Made by a program: the position numbers and the translations under genes. 64,000 nucleotides of DNA from Lycorma delicatula (lineage: Eukaryota; Arthropoda; Insecta; Hemiptera; Fulgoridae): contig NC_134460.1 in assembly GCF_047948215.1 (NCBI RefSeq), positions 127,766,324-127,830,323 of the forward strand, given 5' to 3'. Below, one piece after another: positions 57,001-64,000 of this stretch (the first letter of the stretch is position 1; each line of letters begins with the position of its first letter). The notes below the pieces were generated by a model. It worked only from the letters and a program-made list of their open reading frames with translations, was not told the DNA's origin and searched no databases.

Positions 57001-57242
57001 TCGAATGGAAAGAAACTGAGTGAATGCGTTGGGTTACATTGTATCGACGGTATCCTCTTTGAAATGACAGAGTAGTGGGGAAAAACGGATGCAATAGCAG
57101 TTCAGTTGGGTTCTATGTTGGTTATTTAATATTTCTCACTGTAGTGCTGAATTATTGGTCTTCATAATATTACGCTCTCATTTCAGTCATAAGATTTAGA
57201 AAGTTATTTAGAATTGTTGCAGGCCATAATTTTATTCATAAA
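54083..57242. other. Anonymous AT-rich DNA, over 3 kb
   Basis: A short AT run lies near 54396, an AAT run near 55245, and 'taaacaccctgtatgatg' near 54638 resembles a small-element end. A minus frame at 54537-54785 (82 codons) is unrecognised. 56.80-57.13 kb is slightly GC-richer, with no frame found. Confidence 0.4.
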
Positions 57243-57521
57243 CCCACCGGGTTGGTCTAGTGGTTAACTCGTCATCGCAAAACATTTGATTTCGAAGTCT
57301 GCCTAATAAAGGCAGTACTTTTACAATGGATTTAAATACTACATCGGGAATACCGGTGTTCTTTGGTGGTTGGATTACAATTAAACACACATCTCAGGAA
57401 TGGTTGACCTGAGATTATACAAGACTAAACTTCAATTATTTACATTCATACATATCATCCTCATTCATCCACTGAAGTTAATACCTTACGGTGGTTCCGG
57501 AGGTTAAACAGAAAAAGAAAG
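57243..57521 (+). repeat. SINE-1, near full length, B box deleted
   Basis: The head 'cccaccgggttggtctagtg' is present but the 'gagagttctaaggttcaaat' part that holds the B box is missing, so this copy cannot be transcribed from its own pol III promoter. The body and the 3' end ('aaacagaaaaagaaag') are typical. I found no clear target-site duplication. Confidence 0.85.
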
Positions 57522-58280
57522 AAGACTGTTAAGACTCTTCTTCTTCTTCTTCTTGAAAATAATAAAATATATAATCTGTCTCGTTCTTCATATTCAAAAT
57601 ATATTCGAATAACTAACCGCTTCGGTGTAATACCTCAGTTAATTGTAATTACTTTATATAATTACTTTGCTGGTTCGTATTTTGTATGAAATAAGAGACA
57701 TTGTCCAGTTGATTAAATATTAAATTTAACAAGTTATAATGATCACTACATATTTAACGTTTTAGTTTGAGTTATATTAAATGAAGATTACATTGTTGAT
57801 AAAGGTGATGAAAGTGTAGAGAATGTACAGAATGAGATCTAAATTTAGACTGGACAGTGCATTAATAATAATGAATTTCTAATATAAATTATCATCTGAT
57901 AAAAGAAGCCAGATGTATATAAAAAAATTTATTTACTTTTACAAATGAGTATAAAGAAACGAGACAAATTATGTATTTTATTAATTAACAAGAAGAACAA
58001 GAAAGTGAGTCTTAACAAAGACCCTAATTTAATTGATCTTGAATGTAGTTTTACGAGCAATTATTATAAATATTTATATTTAATAAGGGAATAGGAAGAT
58101 TTCCAAATCAACCCAAACCTACTGAATTACTAAACATTAATTTTTTTTCTAAAATCTATAGTCATTTAACCTAATTCTACATGAGAATAGTCTGCTTGAA
58201 AATAATCGGAAAATGATAGATATAGCAAGGTGCCAAAAACTGGAAGAGTTTGGAGTTACATAAGATATTAAAGAAAGTAA
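57522..58280. other. AT-rich DNA with (CTT)n run
   Basis: A CTT repeat lies at about 57536-57554. No gene was recognised. Confidence 0.4.
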
Positions 58281-58286
58281 AAAAAT

Positions 58287-58935
58287 CTGATGTAGAAACT
58301 ACATGACTTCCTTGTATGCCTACTAAATTATATATATACATTTTTTTTCAATGAAAAGTACATGAAGTTTTATTTCATTAAAAACTTGTGATATTTTTTT
58401 CATATTTTTATATTTTTATTGTTATTATACAACTATTATTTATTGTATTTTTTTTTACAATCAGAGGTTAATAATTATTAATAAATCAATACAATCAAAT
58501 TAAAAAAAAAAATTAAAAAAAAGAAGATGAAGTCAGATTCGAACTGATATGCCTTTCCCGTTTATGAACCAAATATTTCTATTAATTAAAATTTTATTTG
58601 GCTATTAACTCTGGAACCAATGAAAATAATAATGAGATCGTATTACTGCAGTTAAGAAAAAGTCCAAAATCCAAATTTTTTTGGATTTTGGGCTTTTTTG
58701 ACACTTTTTGTCTGGTCGATTGCACTCAAAAAGGGAGGTGCACAAGTAGATGTTAAAACAGTTCTAAATCTAAAATTTCAACATCCTGCGACTAATCTTT
58801 TTTGAATTATGCGACATACATACGTACAGACGTCACGCCGAAACTAGTCAAAATGAATATGTTCGTTGAAATCTGAATACCGACATTTTTCGCGATCACA
58901 ATACATCTTTTACTTTGTAAAAGGAAATAAGAATA
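58287..58935 (+). repeat. Dispersed family A, second long copy
   Basis: It starts 'ctgatgtagaaactacatga', 'cttccttgtatgcct' and ends near 'atcttttactttgtaaaagg'. It is collinear with 1.56-2.2 kb except for the inverted block noted there. A local foldback 'aaatccaaatttttttggattttg' (about 58670) is particular to this copy. Confidence 0.65.
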
Positions 58936-60400
58936 TAGAAAAGGAATAAGAAACAGCTACAGTAAGGGTAGAAATTTGAAAATAAAGAATGTATTAATTT
59001 ATTAGAAAAAAGTCTTAAAAAAAGTAAATTTTACGAAGGAAATACGCCATAAATTTTGAACATACACATTTAATAATGTGAAGAACGTTTTAAATTTGTT
59101 ATGTTTTATTGTTTTACAGTAAAAATAATAAAAAAGGATAAATTTAAAAAAAAGTTTACGATTGTTTAACAAAGAATCTTACATTATCTTCCTTTCAACA
59201 AAATTTTAGATCTAATAGCCCTGACTGCAATAGAAAATAATAATGCGTATCGAGACTGCTTAAGATTCAAATTTACGTCTGTTTTTAGAATTATCAAGTA
59301 TACTAGTTTAAGTATACATATATTTTTATATAAGAATAAACACACACACAAAAAAAAAATTGAAATAATATATTTTTCATTTATTAAATCACTTAATGCA
59401 ACTTACAGGTAATTACAATAAAATGTAAGAAATTTAAACTTTAAAGAAAATACGAAGTTATCGGCTGTGTATTCAGACTTAACTGAGACTAAACATAAAT
59501 AAAAGTATTAAGTTAATAAGACGAGAAAGTTTATTGTATCAGTTTTGAATAATCTTCATTTTATTACAAACACGTTCTTGCTAAAACAAAATACAAAGTA
59601 ACAAATATACCAAATAAAGAAACTGGGGGGGGGGGTAAGACCTACGTTCAAAAAAAAATTAACCTGTAGTATTTTTTTATTTATTTTCTTAAATTTTATT
59701 AAAAGTTTGTTCTATGTACTTAATATTCCCTTTTATATTCCTTAAGTCCATAAAGTCATAGCTTAAATCCCCTCCTCACAACTTAATACCTATATCAGTT
59801 TATAAAAAAAACTATAAACTATAGTTTGTTTTATTCATTTTTTTAAGTATAATAAAAGTTTGTTCTACGTATTTAACTTCGTCCGTAAGTCCTTAAATCT
59901 GTACTGTCATGGTTTAAACTAGTTCTATTTTCATTCCGCCAAGTCTGACAAATAACGCACTTCCTTAACCGTAGATGGGTTAAAGTACGAATTAATTATT
60001 TAAATAAGCCATAATTTTGCGATTTGAAACAAAGTGAAATTAAAAACTGTAAATGTTTAGTGTAATATCTTACCTTAGATAAAATTTGTAATAAAATTAC
60101 AAGCAAAGAATTAATTAAAAAAATATAAGAAATAGTGAAAGAAAAAAATAAAAAGAATATTTCAACGTGCTGAGTAGGCCGATTAGTCAACAGAAATAAA
60201 CCATTTCAAATGCTAAATAAACCATTTCAAATTCAAGTAAATTAACACTTCAAAACTTATTAATTTTTTCTTCACCAGTTGTATAAGATCTAATAAACAA
60301 TACATGTTTCCTTAATGTATAATATTCAAACAATTTATAGAAATATTCCTTTATTTGCACTTAATATTGAAGAAGAGTTGCGAGAATTTTATTTTATGTC
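58936..60400. other. AT-rich DNA, nothing recognised
   Basis: A G10 run lies near 59626. 'aaaagtttgttcta' recurs at about 59701 and 59847 in a diverged ~150-bp duplication ('tttatattccttaagtcc' against 'cgtccgtaagtcctt'). No gene. Confidence 0.4.
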
Positions 60401-60404
60401 ATGG

Positions 60405-60459
60405 AGATGAAAATCCGCAAGGCCAACAGTAGAGCTGTTGACCTTGCGGATTTTCATCT
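60405..60459. repeat. 25-bp stem hairpin, 5-nt loop
   Basis: 'gatgaaaatccgcaaggc' and 'caacag' (60405-60429) pair with 60435-60459 at 24 of 25 positions, loop 'tagag'. It is GC-richer than its surroundings. SINE-1 begins 45 bp later. Confidence 0.9.
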
Positions 60460-60503
60460 GAATGAATATATTATTGGACTTTCCTTAACAGATATCTACT
60501 TTT

Positions 60504-60689
60504 AGAGGTAACATACCGGTGTTCTTCGGTGGTTGGGTTTCAGTTAACCACACAGCTCAGGAATGGTCGAACTGAGAATGTACAAGACTACACTTCATTT
60601 ACACTCATACATATCATCCTCATTCATCCTCTGAAGTATTATCTAAACGGTAGTTACCGGAGGCTAAACAGGGAAAAGAGAGGTAACAT
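60504..60689 (+). repeat. SINE-1, 5'-truncated, 11-bp TSD
   Basis: 'agaggtaacat' occurs exactly at 60504-60514 and 60679-60689. The body between ('accggtgttcttcggtggtt', 'catcctcattcatcctctga') lacks the tRNA head. A 67-codon frame across it (60529-60732) is not a gene. Confidence 0.88.
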
Positions 60690-62105
60690 GAAAGAGACTC
60701 AAAGAAAAGAAACAAATTCTTGGTTTCGTTAAAAAAAAGCTTGTATTTACCAATTTCGAATGTGATTTTAAAAAGTATTTATTTCTTTTTTTTATCTTAT
60801 AACCTTGGAAAACATTTTCTACTAGGGAAATAATCTATATAATTTTAAGAAACCGGAATATAAAATTAGCTTTAGTTTTACAGTTGGAACTTAGAAAGGT
60901 AAATTCTTACTTTATATAAAGAATATTTTAATATGGAATGAACAAAGACAAAACATTTAATTTTAAATAGAGATGAATATCTGATCAAACTCACAAGAAT
61001 TCTCATAATAGATAAAAAAAATAAAAGTTGATTTTGCTTGTACTGGTGTGTCAGTTATACTGGAAAAAGAAAACTAGCCACCCTTAAAATTATATGTATA
61101 TTTTATTTTTAGTTTAATTTTATGTATGTAATTAGACAATTCATATATTTACAATTAATTCAAGCATATGTAATGTCTAATATTATTCAAGAGTATACAG
61201 CAGTCTGAAAATGATAAAAAATATTACAAAAAGAAATACTATTTCTTAAAGGACGAACTTAAAATTAAAAAATTGCAAAATACTCCATCTCGATTATTAT
61301 ATTAACTATTATTATTACTCTTATTATTTTTATTATTATTAGAAACCCAGTACAACCAATACAATGAAAATGTAGGTTTTTGAAATAGTAGACAAATTAT
61401 ATTTCCGTTTATATATCAACTAAGTCTATAACTTCGACAAGATTTAATGACACTTCAATATTTTAAAAAATCAATCTATAAAAAATTAAACAGAAAGAAC
61501 TTTTAACAATAAATGTAACGAAGAAATATCGCAATATACAGAGAAATTAGATAAATGTTAAAAAAAGAAACTGGAATAAAACAATATGATCATGAAAGAG
61601 GAGAAAGAAAAATGAAAATAACAACAATGTTGCAGAAGATAGAAAATAAATCTTCTTCTGATGGAGATCCTATCAGTAAATTCCATTAGTTTCGTTTCTT
61701 TTGTAAAAACAATACAAAGGTAGTAAAATATTTTCTGTTGATGAAATTCAATCTTTGTTACTGATATGGTAGCTTTACAATTTAAGTAACATAACAAAAC
61801 TATCATTTACAATGTAATAAAAAATACTCCACGTAATAAAAGAATGATATTTAGAAAAGGAATATTTATTGACATTTGTTTTTCAATAAATTTAATTAAT
61901 TTCATTAAATACATTATCTTCGAAATTCAGAATTGCTCCTTAAAAATAATTAAATTTATAAAAAATTTAATTAAAACCGAATAAATATATTTATGGATAA
62001 AGAAAGAAATATTTCAGTAGTTGGTAATTTTTCTCGTATTTTTCAATCTTTAACATTTAAATCTTAATATGAATTTAACAAAAGTATATTTAATAAAATA
62101 TAACA
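60690..62105. other. AT-rich DNA, nothing recognised
   Basis: A minus frame at 61558-61806 (82 codons) is AT-driven. A small ATT run lies near 61303-61340. No gene. Confidence 0.4.
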
Positions 62106-62108
62106 CAT

Positions 62109-62140
62109 ATAATAATAATAATAATAATAATAATTATAAT

Positions 62141-62166
<26 letters not shown>
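62109..62166. repeat. (AAT)n(AT)n microsatellite
   Basis: AAT trinucleotide repeats run into AT dinucleotides. A second short AT run lies near 62263. Confidence 0.9.
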
Positions 62167-62171
<5 letters not shown>

Positions 62172-62339
62172 TTCGGTACAGTCAAACTGTAGTTCGTTCT
62201 ATGTTTTCCAAATATTCAAACTAAAAATATACATGTATTAAATGAAACTCTAAGCGGTAGTTTATATATATATATATAAAGAAAAAATGGTATTGATAAG
62301 TTTAATTTTAATTTTAAATGTATGCATATATACATAAGG

Positions 62340-62935
62340 GAGTCTTGAAACGTGGCACGTATAGTGACGGGAGGTAGCCCTCTTGCCTAGGCCATTTTGG
62401 CTCACCTGCATTCAAGAGCAGTGAGTCGGGGTGTGTCCTATGATGGCATGGGGGACCCTCAAGGGTGGATTGAGGGCGCGAGGCTGTGGGTGTATGCTGT
62501 GCATGCCTGTAGCCTGTTTATAAGAAGGATTCAACTGCCACGGCACCCTGGCGCGACTGATATACTGCTCAACGGCGGTTCTGGTCGCCCCGAGGGTGCT
62601 TAAACAAACTATAAATGAGACTCGTAGAAGAAAGAAAGAAAGATATGGTAGGATAAGTTTTAATTTAATTTTAATTTAATGGTCTTTTGGGAACCTATCT
62701 CAAATTTTAATATTGGGGCCCTTTACACCCCATAAGTGTTTGTGATTGTCCTTGTCTTTATGTCTTAAATGTTTTGTGTAGTTTGTGCTTTTAAATAAAA
62801 TGTAAGGGCCCTTTACACCCTTACATATGACGATCCAGATGGTGATAGTAGTTTCTTTTAAAGATTGTGACGAGGGCTAATGACCTTAGCAGTCGATGCC
62901 CATAAAAAATTCAGAAAAAAAAAATATACATGTTC
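62340..62935 (+). mobile_element. LINE 3' end (probable) with A-rich tail
   Basis: GC-rich from 62345 to 62600 with a short frame ('RLWVYAVHACSLFIRRIQLP', then 'RHPGATDILLNGGSGRPEG' and a stop at about 62601), then a noncoding part with a doubled 'gggccctttacaccc' (62714 and 62806). It ends 'gagggctaatgacc', 'ttagcagtcgatgccc', 'ataaaa' and an A-rich run to 62935. That last phrase resembles the 3' untranslated end of insect LINEs. The clade is not determined. Confidence 0.45.
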
Positions 62936-62939
62936 AAAA

Positions 62940-63563
62940 AGAATGTTTATTTCACAATAAAGTGAATGATTTCACTGCAGATTCATTTATAAAAATAGTA
63001 ATTCAGATTCAGTCCATACATAAATGTATTCTTTGATAACAATGTATTTCTGCTACTGTAATTCTAGGTATAAAAAAATTAAATAATACTTAAAAAATAA
63101 CGAAAACGTGGCATATACTAAAGTAGTAATGGTGACAGTGTTCTAAAAAAAATAACCTTACAGGACTGAGTTATAATAACTGGCTTAGCAGTATTGATAA
63201 TTTTCTCTTTTTTTTAATATTTAAATCTTACAGATATAAACATTTAAAAATTAACGTATCCAGCCGTTTAAAAAACTGAAAAATACTTATAATTATTTCC
63301 TAATTATTAGAACAATACCTTTTCTTTTTGAACTGTAGGAAATATTTCACATTAGATCAATTACTTAAATTTATTTATAAGGCAACAAATTGAAAGTTCC
63401 GGTATTTAAAAATTCTTATTAAACTGAATTTTTAAGCATTAAGTTTATTAGGAATAATCTTCCCTTTGCTAAACAACAAACGATCTTCGAAATTTATGTG
63501 TACACGACAACTAATACACTTATCTTCAACACAACTAATCATATCTTCTCTCTCTCTTACAAA
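62940..63563. other. AT-rich DNA, nothing recognised
   Basis: No supported feature. A CT tract (about 63543-63582) precedes the SINE. Confidence 0.4.
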
Positions 63564-63579
63564 CTCTCTCTCTCTCTCT

Positions 63580-63775
63580 CTTTTTCCTGTTTAGCATCCG
63601 GGAATTACTGTTCAGGTATTACTAAAGAGGATGAATGAGGATGATATGTATGAGTGTAAATGAAGTGTACCCAACGAAGTGTTAATTGAAACCCAACCAC
63701 CAAAATATAGGTATGTATGATTAAAATATTAAGTATATATGATACTTAGCACCGGTACCCACGATCTAGAGATCT
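63580..63775 (-). repeat. SINE-1, interrupted minus copy
   Basis: Starts 'tttttcctgtttagcatcc', continues 'aggatgaatgaggatgatat' and 'aattgaaacccaaccaccaa', then about 40 bp of unrelated DNA (63708-63750) interrupt before 'caccggtacccacgatctag'. The tRNA head is absent. The CT tract before it pairs with the family 3' end of A/G type. Confidence 0.75.
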
Positions 63776-64000
63776 AGATCATATCGCAACTAATCATCTG
63801 TAGATACCACAAACATACAGTCTTTATACAAACTTTTCAATGCTTATTAAAAACACCCTTGTAAGTTAACAACCATACAGCAGAACTAAACACATCATGT
63901 ACGTCAATAATTATAAACATTTTATTACATAAAGTAAGTATTTAAAAAAATTATAAAACAATAGCCTAATAATAAAAAATAGCTTTAATATATATATATA
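63776..64000. other. AT-rich end of window
   Basis: Nothing recognised. The window ends within an AT run. Confidence 0.4.

Noticed and set aside
60405..60459. Calling the hairpin a microRNA gene
   Set aside because: The 5-nt loop and near-perfect stem are unlike most animal precursors and there is no expression evidence.
62397..62603. Independent host gene
   Set aside because: Short frame inside a block with a LINE-like 3' end and A-rich tail.

Overview
This looks like nuclear DNA from a large, repeat-rich, AT-rich arthropod genome, most likely an insect. The evidence is the mix of repeats: APE-type LINE reverse transcriptase, jockey/R1-type LINE debris, several Tc1/mariner remnants, hAT- and piggyBac-like traces, and two tRNA-derived SINE families. 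Dinucleotide microsatellites are common and there is no dense gene content. I see no bacterial-style operon, no rRNA, no genuine tRNA gene, no CRISPR array, and no intact multi-domain host gene. Naming an order (for example Hemiptera) would be a guess. Layout: 0-10 kb holds a TIR-bearing repeat (family A), a 66-bp AT palindrome, a CT microsatellite, an RT relic, a SINE, two short codon-like islands, a LINE tail, a broken Tc1/mariner-like transposase and a GC-rich island at 9.06-9.86 kb. 10-20 kb is mostly anonymous AT-rich DNA with one SINE, two LINE relics and another broken transposase. 20-30 kb holds dispersed repeats, a jockey-type LINE relic and a piggyBac-like scrap. 30-42 kb holds a SINE, a broken transposase split by a second SINE with a perfect 13-bp target-site duplication, two 3' LINE pieces, a possible minus-strand terminal exon, an element with about 200-bp inverted arms and a broken mariner. 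42-50 kb holds more dispersed repeats, a SINE with a 17-bp duplication, a 130-bp direct repeat pair, an R1-like LINE relic and a hAT-like relic. 51.1-54.1 kb is the main coding object: a 5'-truncated LINE with a nearly complete RT (one nonsense codon and one inserted A), lying between two inverted repeat arms of about 185 bp. 54-64 kb is mostly anonymous, with three SINE copies, a second family A copy, a strong hairpin and a LINE 3' end. How the parts relate: SINEs with target-site duplications and oligo(A) ends are normally mobilised by LINE machinery in trans, but no copy here is intact enough to be active itself. The DNA transposons are represented only by decayed transposases. The three possible host exons (3147-3272, 5617-5784, 38229-38411) are weak and need transcript evidence. 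I found no convincing undescribed biological system. The best leads are the LINE inside inverted arms, the 1-kb inverted-arm element at 39.2-40.2 kb, the GC-rich island and several long perfect hairpins.
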